From positions 62,001-126,000 of the forward strand of contig VXAZ01001839.1 in assembly GCA_013399875.1 (NCBI GenBank): DNA of 64,000 nt. The letters run 5' to 3'. This stretch comes from Gymnorhina tibicen. Its lineage: Eukaryota; Chordata; Aves; Passeriformes; Artamidae. The position numbers and the translations under genes were made by a program. The notes under the pieces are model-generated. The model ran no database searches, was not told where the DNA came from, and saw only the letters and a list, made by a program, of their open reading frames with translations. Shown piece by piece: positions 34,101 to 47,400 of the stretch; within the stretch, counting starts at the first letter, position 1; the number at the start of each line of letters is the position of its first letter.

Positions 34101-37100
34101 CTGGCTACACATGGGCATTGTGTTAACACTTGTGAGCAGGGACTCTGAAATGGTTTCAGAAAAATAACAATAAACCCAAAAATAAAATCCTGATTCCAGT
34201 TGTAGCCTTTGTGTTATGTGTCCTTGAAAGCATTTTTGGTGCTGAAAAACTCATGGCACTTCAGGCAAATGAAATTGGTATTCATCATTTAAGTTGTGGT
34301 GTGCAGGGAATAGAAATGGAAATAGAAATAGGAACAGAAATGGAAACAGAAATAGAAATAGAAAAATAGAAATAGAAATAGAAATAGAAATAGAAATAGA
34401 AATAGAAATAGAAATAGAAATAGAAATAGAAATAGAAATAGAAATAGAAATAGAAATAGAAATAGAAATAGAAATAGAAATAGAAATAGAAATAGAAATA
34501 AGCATGTTACTCCTAGAATTCTGTATGACAAACTAAGATCCAGGTCTGAGTGCTCCATCCTGGAGAACAGCTCTCTGCAGTGCAGATCCCAGTCCCACCC
34601 AGAAGACAGGGACAGAGATGGGCACACCTACATCAGGGCTCAGGCCTACTGAAAGTCCCAGGCTGAGCTGGGATCAGCCCTGGATCCTTGGCAGGAGANC
34701 TAAGATCCAGGTCTGAGTGCTCCATCCTGGAGAACAGCTCTCTGCAGTGCAGATCCCAGTCCCACCCAGAAGACAGGGACAGAGATGGGCACACCTACAT
34801 CAGGGCTCAGGCCTACTGAAAGTCCCAGGCTGAGCTGGGATCAGCCCTGGATCCTTGGCAGGAGATGGTGGGGGTCTTGGGTAAGCCTAGTCCCAGGCAT
34901 TGAGGCCTATGTGCATTCCCATGACCCTGACAGAAGTACACCTCCAAATGTTTCCAAGCCACAGAAATGAAAATATGGTCACTCAGTGATTGCAAATAAT
35001 AATAACCTGGGTTATCAAATACCCCTACTAAGCTTTCTCATCATACTTAGTCCAGGTACCTTGGAGAAATACTTAGTTATACTTCTTTGCACTGAGAAAA
35101 AGGAATCATTCCCAGAGGCAGTAGATGTGCTCATGGCATCTGGGCTCCCTGTGGTGCTGTGATATGCTGTTGAGCTGCCAGTAGACTCTGGTTTCACCAA
35201 TGTTCAAGTCAAGGTAGGAACACTGTCAGGGCTCTCTCCTGTACACAGCTACCTCACCTCATAAAGCTTGACCAGCTCTGTGACTTCTTGGGTGATTCGT
35301 CCTGTCTCACACTTAAAATTGACAAGGTACAGATTCAAAAGACAGCAGTGAGGAAGACTGACCTACCTGCTGGCAAAGAGATGGATGGGATCATACACAC
35401 ATGTGCTTTTTTTGGTCAGCCTCACTCCTTTAGAAGTGATATTAAACACAATGTGATAAAGCTTTCCCTTTTTATTCAAGATGCTGAATGCAATTTGCAC
35501 AAAAAACAACAAGACAATAACGTTTACTCAGTTAGAAAATTGTGGGTGTGGGTGGGTGTGTGTGTACAGCAGGCTGTTTCTTAACTACATGTTAGTGGTT
35601 GCTTCCAGCAAAACCAACCCTCCCAAAACAAGATTTATATAGAGCATAGAACAACACAATAATGGCTGTGAACAAAATATGTCATCAGCACTGGACTATA
35701 TGCATGGAAAACATTATACTATTACCTACTCCCCATCACATACTGTAAATAACTGCACAAAAGGGGCTGATTTGCAAACCATACCAGAGCAAACAGATTG
35801 CTATATAAGCCACAGTAACAGTGCATGGGTAGGAAGTTATCAGTGTTAAAATAGCCAAATGAAAAAAACCTCCACTCTGTCCCTAATCCAATTATTGCCA
35901 AAACATACACTGAGGTAGCAGGTTTCTAATAAAGAGAGAGAAAACACAGGCTAGTAATTTCTGGAAGTGTCAGAAAGAAGGCACCTTCCTTTAATTTAAC
36001 GTGACATTGTCACAATGAAAATTGCTATTGGAAGCAAGGCCTGACTGGCAACAAATCCACAGTGTCTTTTTGCAAAAAAGGAACACTGTTAGGTTGATTG
36101 CTCCCCTCTTTTGAAGGTGGATCCTCCCTACTGTTTTTTTTGTAATCAAAACAGTTAACAGATTCCTATGTAGAGAGATATGTTTAAAGGGGATTAAATG
36201 TTATCATTCCCAAACAAATGAAAAAACTGGGCACACAGTAAGAATTTGAGCAAGGTCATTTAACAAGTCATAATGAAGGAACTGTACTTGGTAGCTGTGA
36301 GAGACTGGAAAGATTGATGTCTTGAGACATTTTGGGGTGCATGTGTGTGGGGAAAGGGGCAGGTCGAGCCTTGCCCTGGCAAAGCAATGCACTACCCTGT
36401 ACACCCTACCCCCTTGGAGCCTGTATCCCAGTCTGGCAGAAACTGCCACTCCCTGGAGGCAATGCTCCATACCCACCTCTGGAGCCCCTAATCAAGGTCT
36501 TGAGAGGCCAAATGACCAGAAGTCCTATCTGGGGGAAGGGCCCAGGAAGACCAAGGCGTATTTAAGGCCAAACACAAGGCAATCACGTCTTCACCCTACC
36601 AACTTCTTGGAATTTCTATCTAAACACCACTGGAACCCAGAAGTTGGTAGCTATGTGTGTGCTTTTCTATATCTTTTCTATTTTCTCTCTTTCTCTTTCT
36701 AATTTTCTCTTCTTGAATTTTTGGGTAACTTAAAATAGAATGGGTTTAGAGTTTGCTAAGTTGAATGGGCCAATTTAATGCTTTGAGAAGTGTTTATGTT
36801 GATTTAATGTTGCACTCAAATTTTTGCCAAAGTTTCTCTGATTTTCTGAAGTTCCCAGTAAAGTCTTTTTTGTTGTTTTGACCTCTTGAGAATATCTTGT
36901 CAGTATTTCTCCCGTGCATCTAACTCAGAGTACACGAACAACCCTAAGCCCTGTTCAAAACCTCACTGAGCAAGTTGTTTGGGGCCTTACAGCTCTAGGC
37001 CAAAACCTTCTCTTCTGCATTTATACTCTGACCTGCTTATTATAATGGTGGTCTGCAGGCTCAGAAGAAGTATCACACAAAAGGGATGTGCAATTTGTTG

Positions 37101-40100
37101 TTTGCAGGTTGTCATTAACGATCAATGAGTTAAAGGTGGGAAAGAGTTGGAGAAATGGATGAAAAGTCCTGTGTAAGCATTGCCTATTAAAAATAAACAA
37201 AGAGACCAATGCAAATATGGGTATAAAAATGAGCTAGTTTTAAGATCAGATCTGTTTACATTACATGAGAATTATAGGTGCAGTAAGACACAAATGTTTC
37301 ATTCCTCAATTTTTCCTTAAAACAACGTTTTTCTTCAAAAAGCAAGACCTCTCCAAGATCTCTCCAAAAAGCATGACCTCTAAATGCCACCTGCAAGAAA
37401 ATCCTGAGTGAAAACATCCAAAGTAGTAGCCTCTTTAGAAGGATGCTCTGCCTAAGTGGGCAGCTTTACCCTATCTGCAAAAGTTATCAGTGATGGATGT
37501 AGAAGGGGGATCAAGCTGCTTTTCGTGTTAAAGAATGCTGAGACTAGCCTGACTCAACAACCCTGAAGTTAAACATTCAAACAGTGTTTCCTGACAGGAA
37601 CTGGCACCAGTGAGGACAGACAAAGTTCCTGATAAAGGAACTTTGGATAAACCAACAAGTTGTAGTACTGATAACTTACCTAAAGCTGCTGAGCTAAAGG
37701 CTGCTGAGTTGTGGTGTGCTGTTCTTCGTTTAGATACTTTCACAGATTGTGATTTCAGTCAAGAGAAAAGTGGAAAGGTGAGTTTACCTTGGGGTCCTTA
37801 AATAAGCTAGTTGAATTCTCTACCTCAGTTTCCCTATCTTTAGCAATTACATTGGTAATGACACTAACTTCTCGCAGGGGGTGAAGTCCAAGCAATATTC
37901 CCACTATGCTTAAAAAAAAGCTTGATTATTACTAGGACTCTCTGAGGAGCCAGATGCTGAAAAGTAAACAGCAAGCACCATGCCTGCATCAGATGTAAAA
38001 AGCATAAAAAAAGAAAAAAATTAACCCTTCTACAACTTGAATTCAAATGCAGGGGAGATCTCATTGTTTTTGTTTGGTAACAGGATGAACATACACGAAC
38101 TCAGTTAAAGAAAAACTGGAAATGTTGAAAAATGTTTTAGAGACCACAAGCCTCTTCTTTCAAATCAAGAACTAACAATAAATACATATTGTTAAAAATT
38201 AGTCTCAGAACAATTGAGAATATTTGCCATTACTTGGTGTCATTCATTTTGGTTTTCCATTTTTTTTCCTTATTAGTCTTAACAAGCCAAATAGGTTTTT
38301 TCATTACCCTACCCACCCAGTCCCAGGAGCAAACTTGCGCTGAGTTTTGTTTTCAGCATGCATTTTAACTTGTTTTCTATTTCCTGAATATAAACCATCC
38401 CATAACAACCTGCCTTTTTTCTTCCTTGAAAAATGTTAGAGAACAGGTGTCTGTTGTTAATTTTAATTCAGCTCAAGAAAGACATCTCTATTATCAGTTC
38501 TGCTTACATAAACACACTCTAAAGTTTATTATCAATCTCATAACATAGAATTCCCTGCAAAATGCTGGCTGAGAAAAGGTTATCTTATAAGACTAAGATC
38601 CTTGAATTTGATTGATTTTCCCCTTATTGCTCCTACCAAGAGGTTTAATGTTTCTTAACTTTATTTAGAACCTGTCACTGTAGGGTTAACCACAAGAGCA
38701 GTGAAATCTACTGTCACAGATTAGCCACAGTGCCCACCCTTCCTCCCTGCTGAAGGTAGCTTGCTTGGAAGTAGTTCTGTTTTATTCTACCTTGTAGTCA
38801 AGTCGGCAGAGCAGGGTGACCTGATGCCTCCAATACAGGCCTGCATCCTGGTCCTGCCTGGATATGGACCAGAATCCTCTGTGCTTACTAGGGATCAAAA
38901 GAGATGTTTCAGCGACAGGAAAGCAGTCTCAGCAAGTGGAAATACACAGAGAGCATTTAATTTTAACAGCAAATAATGGCATTGGCAGTGGACACCTGTG
39001 CTGTTTCTGTGCTGATCTTGCTCTTACACAGTAGTCAGACATGAAAAGGGATATCTGGGATCACAAAACTTGTCTACCCACGGGAGCAGGAGAAGCCCCG
39101 TATTAGGATGCTCAACTGACACTAAACTGAGACTGAGAAGACCTGCTCATGTTGTGGGTAACACAAATGGGAAAATCCTCCCTCCACTTCAGAGGGAGAT
39201 AAATTATGAAAAGTGAAAGCACAAAAGTTTTTTCCTCCTTTCTATCTGGCCAGCACTGATGTCAGGTCCCTGGAGTAATTTGCATGTAGTCAGTGCCAGA
39301 GGGCTCTTTCCTCAGCCAGTATGTTTCTGCTTTTGAGTGATGATGTTCAGACACCATGCCAGTAAATCTCTGAGATCAGCACTGGTTCAACACATGGAAG
39401 CAAAATATTCTGTTTTTAATTATTAAGTGAGGTGATGGATTTTAAAAGTGTAAAAGAAAAGGACTTGATTCTGCTCTCATTTTTATAAATGGCTAACCTG
39501 TGGTATAAATCATCAAAGGATGAGGAATTTCATTATTTTAAAATGAAATGTGAGGGAAAAGGAGGCAAGAAATATTTAAGACCATCTTACAAGCTCCTGG
39601 AAATATGTGGATACAGAAAGGGCTGTTAGAAAAGTTTTCCAGCTTCTTGAAATATTCTGTGTGAATCTTTCTCACATGAGCTATGAAAATAATAAGATGG
39701 TTTTTGTATAACTATCTGAACACCTGGTGTTTGTCTAAGTTTTGTTTATGATACACTGGTGAAATGTTATTGAAATGGGTGTTGTAAGACCTTAGCCAAT
39801 CATCCTAGGTAGGTGGGTGATCACTGACCAATCTCATGTGATTACACATATAAGTGGGCAATTAATTAATTAAATACTTCACTTTCCTGCTGGATACGTG
39901 TGGCTTAATTTCCTCGTTCCTGGCATACAACGACAGAAATGCACTATTTTATTCTAGTTAAAGGAAAATAAGTACTATACTTGTCAGTTTCCATCTTTAC
40001 TAATTTGAATGGGTCATTGCGCTTTTCAATTAAAAGACAGATTTGGGAGCCATTGTAGAAATTGCAAGGACTAACAGCAAATTCAGGTAACACTTACCTT

Positions 40101-41441
40101 TAGCTAGGTGAGCTCATGGACCTTCTGATTACAAAGCAGCATAGCACTATCAGCTATCTAATTTGAAATATTTTTGCTTCCAGACTGAGCTTGTAAGACT
40201 TTGTAAGTACACATGGAAACATTTTCATTCTCAAAGGATAGTTTGCAAAAACACCACCATATACCATTCTTCTCTAGCATAACCAACTACCTTTTGGAAA
40301 TCTGTCCAACCACAGAATTTATGCTTGAAAAAAGAAACACCTAAAAAAGGAATTTGCTACCCATCTTGAACCAGGTCCCCAAATGTCAGATTCATTCTGA
40401 TGCTAAACATCCTACTGTATAAATAGGAGTAGATGCATACCAAGGTTAGAGTTAGGGTTAGGGTTTGGATTAGGGTTAGGATTAAGGTCAGGGTTAGGGT
40501 TACAGTTGATCTATACAGAAGCCTACACTTTTAGATGAGTTTCAGTCTACTTATACTGTCTAATCTGAAATACTTTAAATCTATCTAAAATAGCAAAATT
40601 TCTCCTTTTTTTATTTACTCCCTAAAATATTACCACGGAAAAATATAAAGGTTGGCTTCCCTCCTCTGTGTTTTTTCTCAAACAGAAAAAATACTGGTGA
40701 CATTCCTAATCTGTTGTTCTTTTAGCTATTTAAGTAATTAACAGGATGTTGGGGGTTTAGGAGTTCTTTTTTTTGTTCGTTTCTTTTTCTCTTAAAGAAT
40801 TTTTCCCCACGCTAAAAGAGAAATTACTGAGTACTTAAGAGAGACAAAACACCTGGCCACATGAGGAGGGCTCCAGCTGTCCTCTTTTACCTAGGGTTTT
40901 TTCTCATGTAAGGCGGAGATGCCGTGAGATTTTAACTGGGAAAAAGGGGGTGGGTACAAGGGCTAGCTCTCATGCTCTCTGCATTTGGAGGGGAGGGAGG
41001 CTGCATCACCACCATGGGGTCCTGCCTTCTGCCACCTTCCTTCTACCGTGAGGGGAGCTTGCTGGCTGGAGCAGCTGTTTGCACTGGGACCCTATTTAAC
41101 ACCCTACCTCACTAAAAGAGGGACCTTTTCACCACCTGCTCGGGTGCCTCAGGGGGCCCCGAGATCCCAAGCCCACCTTTCTCTGCTCCGCTGGGAGCTG
41201 GGCCCCAGCTGCCTTGGCCCCCTCCCCACCTCGTCATCCCCCCCAACCCCGTTCCCCTCCNNNNNNNNNNNNNNNNNNNNNNNNNNNNNNNNNNNNNNNN
41301 NNNNNNNNNNNNNNNNNNNNCCCCTGCCGGCCGTGAGCGTCACTGCACGAAAGGGGAAAGGGCCTGACAACAGAGAAGGGGTCACTGGGTTCTGGTTCTG
41401 TTTGTTGTTACTGACACAGTTACTGTTGTTTTGTTTGCCTT

Positions 41442-41479
<38 letters not shown>

Positions 41480-44400
41480 AGATCTGTTATTCCTATTCCT
41501 CATATCTTTGCCTGAAAGCCCCTTAATTTCAAAATTATAATGATTTGGAGGGAAGTGGGTTACATTTTCCATTCCAAGGGAGGCTCCTGCCTTCCTTAAT
41601 AGACACCTGTCTTTCAAACCTAGACACAGGATACAATCAAACACTAAGATACTGGTGAGACACTGTAGAAGGTTGCCCAGAGATGCAGTAGATGCCTCTT
41701 CTCTTGAAGCATTCAAGTTTGGATGAGGCTCTGAGCAACCTACTTAGGTGGAGATATCCCTGCACATTGCAGGGAGGGTTGGAATAAATGGCTTTTATAT
41801 ATCCTCTATGTCCCTTTCAACCCAAACTATTCTAGTACTATGATTCTCTGAAAACATGTTGACACTTTTTTTTCTTTAGTGTTTTCATGAATCCAAGCAC
41901 TATGTCACCATGAGTCCAAGGTCTGCTAGTTCCCTGAACACCAGTCCCAGATAAAGAACAAAACACGTATAGGGATATTTGCAATGGCATCCTCTCTATT
42001 TAAAGAGGGGAAAGTGCCTAGAAGACATGTGATGCTCTTTCAGCTAGGCAGAGCTTTCTGAGAGCACCAGCAGTCTCCGTGCAGAACTGGAAGAGTGTCA
42101 TCTTTATCACACAGCTTCCTAGCCTGTGCTGCCCTCTGCAAACAGCACTCTGGCACCAGAAGACTCCTTTGTGCCTACAGATGGGTGCTTCCATATAATT
42201 CTGTAAATTTTCAGCATAAGGAACATGGTATGGACCCAATATTTGCAGAATTTCTGGCTTATTCATTGCTTCTGTAGTCTTACTGAGGATGGAAAAGAAA
42301 GGCATCTGAAAACATATACACCTGGGGAAAGTTACGTAAAGATGTAAAACCAGAAATCCTTTCTCACACTATAAACACAGGCCATTAGCTGATGAACACC
42401 TAATCCTTTTCCAGTTTTTGATTGATTCTTTTTGTGGAATAAAATAAGAGAAAGCAGCTATGTATTTTTTTATCATTATTTTTTATTATTATTTTACACA
42501 TTTGCACAGTGGCTGATCTCTAGTTTAACTGGGAGGTGTCTAAACATGCCATACTTTGGCTCATGATGCACCAGCACAAGACTGCAGAGTATTTCAGGAA
42601 GGTGAGGAGGCAGAGTAAGGAGGCAACCCCACAATAGGTGCTTTCACCTGGCCCAGTCTCTTTGTAGGGTTTTGATTTCTAGATTTCACTTTATTTTCCC
42701 AGCTAATAGGTATCACTTCTTTTTTAAAAAGACAATTAAAAAAATCTAAAAACTGCTAATAATCTACTGTAGCTTACACAAATAAGTTAAAGGGAGGAGA
42801 CTGTTAGGTCTATCTCTGGTTGCCTGTGTATTAAAAAGCATTTTACTGTACACCTGTGTGATCACTAACTTTGCCTATAGCATCTCTTCTACAATGGCAA
42901 ATCTGATTTCCAGCCCCCAAGAGGCATCAAATCTACCACTTTATTTATTAGCTCCTGCCAAGAGTGAATAACCCTAATAATTGAAGGAAAACATTTTCCA
43001 GCCTGATTTCACACCTTTGTGCCAGTGCATGATAAACAAGGACTGACCAGCTATGAATTGAGCAGTTTGGAAAGAACGAAAGAAAGAACAAAAGAAAGAA
43101 CAAAAGAAAGAAAAAAAGAAAAAGAAAAAAAGAACAAAAGAACAAAAGAATGAAAAATGTAAGAACAAATGAAAGAAAGAAAATATATATCAGAAACAGG
43201 TGAAAAAAATATATAGTTTTTAAAAAAAATGTTATTTTTCTAGTGTGCATAATCTAAGGCATTTTTAGTCACTGTAAAAGGTAAGAGTAACTTTAAAAAT
43301 ATTGACTCTGCATCTCTGACCAAACACTCTGTTAGGGTATATTTTCCCTGACTCCAGGAAGAAGTCTAACTAAGCACAGACTGTTACCATTGTGGTATTA
43401 GTTCAGCATTATAGTTATTTCATCAGTGTGCCTTCAAAGAGCCTGCTCAGGGCTGGAATTCATATTCTACTACTCTCATTGGGGCTGAATGCTGATGGAG
43501 GAGGGGAAAGAGGAATTAAAAAATGCTAAGAGGTGACACAGCCTGTCACAACATGGAATGTGCTCCGTGCTGATGGTGGAGCCACTGTCTTCCCAGCACT
43601 TCACCTTCTTCAGAAATTTACACCAGAGCTACTATTGAACCACAAACTCACAAATGGGAACACTAGGTCCCCTTATACTTCATTTAAATGAGCTAGTTCA
43701 GTGAAGCCAATCGAGAGCTCTAAAAACTTCAAGAATTATTTTTGTACTTCTTTCTGAAAACACATGATTGAAGTGACACCTTGTCACAGCATGAACATAA
43801 TCTACATCTCTGGCTTTGAACGAACTCAAACTGGAGTACAAAAAAACCACTTAAAATGTCTCTAACCTCAATAAGGAAAATCCCAGATACTAAACACTCT
43901 TAATTAAGAATGTGTTCAATTTTAAAATGGATTTAGTCTGAGTTTACTGCTGTAATTTTTGCTAGTGTCACAGGATGCTCCTCCCTATATATGCAGAGTT
44001 TAAGCAGGAACAGAGACCCAAATTCTGGTTGCAAAGTTTTGTGGTTTTGAACATGGAAAGGAAATACTAAAGATGTACCTCCCTAAGCCAGTGTTTTGCA
44101 TTTTCTCTACATAGAAAAGATCCATGACAGGAGTACAATTCCTTTAAAAATACATACATGAGTAACACAGCAAGACCTCATCCTGAACAGCAAGACGTTC
44201 AGCAAAAATAGTTTTACGTATACGTACACGTCTTGACTTCCACATAAACAGGCAAAATTGCTTACAATTGGCTGGATTCCTATTAAGATCCCAAGCCAGA
44301 AACACATACATGCCTGATGTTCCTCATACATTCTTATTTTGGTTTTTTCTGTCCATACTTATCCAACAATGCTTTTCCTTTTCTTTGGCCTGTCCATTCA

Positions 44401-47400
44401 GTCAGTGATGAAAGATCAAACTGAGATGATTCCCTGATGCCCGTCTTCTCCTAGATATTCAGGTCAGACAAACAGGTATTACTAGTGGCCCATGAAAAAA
44501 TGTGGGAAACAGATAATTTTCTGCAATATCAGGTTAAGCAGGCAATACATTAATACATGTTATCAGTCTGACAGCAAAATTTGCCCCAAGATAATATTGC
44601 TTTCATTGGTTATTCCTTTCCTAATTGCAAAAAAAGAACAAAAACAAGGGCTGAGTGAGTCCAGCTGCTGTTTAGAAAGAAAAACATTTTTCTGTCATTG
44701 TGTTATCTGTGAAAGATATCAAATCCTAAGAAATAGTCAAATGGCTCTACAAATTCACTGTGCTTAATAATAAAATCTTCTACAGCGGGGGTAAAACTCA
44801 TACCAAATTCTGTGTACTAGCAATTGGAAAAGGCTTTCAGTGAAAAGAAAGACTAAAAATGAATTATTATCAAAGAATTTTTTGTTTGGTTTTGTTGGTT
44901 TTTTTTTCTTTTATATCATTTTGCATCATCCTAGTATTGGTTTCACAAGCTGAGGCATAGCAAAGGGCAAAACCAGCTTTTGAGGAATACTTTCTTCTAT
45001 TTGCTTGACCTGTCCGGAAAAATGGAACTATTTGCATCATGAAACCACAGTTTGACCTCTTAACAAAAAAACTTCCCAAAACAACAACAATAAAAAACCA
45101 TACATACATGAACAAACAAACAAAATTAACCAAAAAACCAAGGCCCCCCCCCACACCGGAACCCAGAGCCATTAGCTGTGAAGTAGCCAGTGAGAGGAGT
45201 GTTTCGAAAGTTGTTTAATGCCTTTCACAGAAACTGGTCTTTGCAGAAGTAGGAGAACAGGAATGAAGAAGGTCAGATAAAATGATGAAAGAGATTTGCA
45301 GTCTCTTTTTTAATATATTTTTACTCTTCCGTATCTGGAAAAAAAAAAAAAAAAGAAATAGAAAAGTGTCAAATGCTGCCTTTCTCCGCTTTGTCCAAGG
45401 GGTAGATAATCTGGGAAAGTAAAATAAGGGAATCAGTTTAGACAGCCTCATTTCTGCAAGCAGTGAAGCTTTGCTTAACTGTTGAAAGGGTGCAACATGA
45501 GGCATGCCGAGGCAATACTTCTTATGGGCTCAACTGGAAATATCATTCTGTTCTAAACAAATTGAAGTCTATTATGATCAGACTGATCCAACTGTAATTC
45601 AAACTTAGGCATCAAGAAGATTACATAACAGAGCCCAGCATGCTTAGATCAAGAGATTTTAATAAGTTTCTTTGCTGTAGGGCTCTCTGATCATGCTTGA
45701 TCAACAGCTTTTCCAATACCTTTTTGCTTAGGAAGGCAAGAATGTTGTACATGTGGTTTGAAATGAAGAAAATGCTCCAAACACAAAAGAACACTACATT
45801 TTAAAAGCTCTTTTCTCCCAATGAGCTTTCAATGAAAAACACAGCCTTAAGAATGGAGAGGAGCCAAAGATATAACAAAATACGTGCATTCTACAATCTG
45901 CTTGACTCCTCTCTCAAATATTTATAATCCCTTGGCCTCATAATTAGGGTATGTTTGACTAACATTATCCTGAATGTACAAACGTAACTGTTTTCTATGT
46001 AGTTATACTACAAGTGCATCTTCACAATAAACAGATCTCCTTGAGAAAGAAGTATAGACAAGAAAACTTATTTGTTATTTCTAGTGACAATGGACAGTTT
46101 CTAATGAAAGAGGACAGTCTACCCAATTCACCTCATAACCATCTCTAGAAATCCTCTGGAAAAGCTTCAAACAGGAACACGAATATTTTACTCTTCATTG
46201 GCTATTCTAACTGGTTACCTGAGTACAGCTGGCACCCTGTTTAGCTACTATTATTTTGACAATGCTTATATCAGCAGAGTTTGAAAGCGCATTAGAAAGA
46301 GTCTCTCAACCAAGGAGATTCAGCCCAAGGAGAGATGAATTTACCTGTACGGCTGGGCATGCCTTGGAAGACATTATTGCATCAAAACATGTTTTGGTCC
46401 CTTTCAGGAAACCAAATGCAATTTCTTTTGCATCAATAATATATTGCCTTTTCTTTTTCTTTTTCTTTTTTTTTTTTTTTTTTTAATGGTACTTGGGCAA
46501 AGGAGAAAAAGGACTGCCAAAACAAAGATCTTTGCTGCTGGATTGCAGAGTCTGTGATGAATCTATATAGTGGCTGCACAGATCTACTAGTGAGTTGGTA
46601 TCTTCTACCACACAGATAGCAGGGGAACCTTTCCTTTCAGGATAGTCCCCTGTAAATTGCTACTACAAAATCTTGCTCACTGATGCAATTCTAAGACACC
46701 GTTTTAAAGAACTAGGCTTTCAGCATTTTATTGGATTTATTTAGACTGAGTTGTCAAATTTCCAGCATAATCTACAACAGGCAATACTAACAGCCATAAC
46801 AACAGTACTACATTTCCTTGATGTTTCCCAGCTAAAACATTCAGCCTAATTTACTGTCATATCCTGTGACATGTACCACTCGCCACATTTTAAAGAGAAA
46901 AGACTGACCCGGAAGGAAGGGTAATCATTTGGGGCAGGTGGACTAAATGATATATTTGAGCAGTAATATTTCTGAACTTCTTAAAGGATTTGCTGAATCA
47001 CACCAGGGATCTGAAACAGAGCTTGGAGTACCACCTAACACATGCTTCTCTTCCTATGCCATCCACACTCACAAGAACTTTAATCCCTCCCATCCCCACT
47101 AATGAAGCAAGGGAAAATGCAAAGTTTTCTCCAGTGTCTCGAAGTTCCCTGGGGAGAACTGAGTCAGCCCAGAAAGGCTGTGATGTCCCAACCCTGGCGG
47201 TGTTCAAAGCCAGACTGGCTAAGGTCTTTAGCAACCTGGTCTAGTGGTAGGTGTCCTTGTCCATGGCAGGGGAGGTTAGGACTAGATGATCTTTAAGGTC
47301 CATTTCAACCCCTTAACTTCCTATGATTCTGTGATAGCTTTTTACTTCTGTTAGCCACATCATCAGCTCCAGTAAGAACATACCAGCATACAGTTTGCTT

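Larger units (their letters stand above)
40747..41626 (+). mobile_element. Solo LTR of an avian ERV, + strand, with assembly gap inside
   Basis: It begins TGTTGGGGGTTTAGGAG and ends CAAACCTAGACA, flanked by a perfect 5-bp target-site duplication CAGGA (40742-40746 and 41627-41631). The GC-rich middle is interrupted by 60 N. A (TA)n tract at 41443-41476 sits near its 3' part. It resembles a common bird LTR family and has no internal retroviral sequence beside it. A related fragment lies at 49.0-49.5 kb. Confidence 0.85.

Noticed and set aside
34251..34627. Ile-Glu, Ser-Ile and Phe-Leu repeat proteins
   Set aside because: All are readings of the (GAAATA)n microsatellite in different frames.
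40985..41515. 176-residue + strand open frame
   Set aside because: It crosses the 60-N gap and lies wholly inside an LTR with a perfect target-site duplication.
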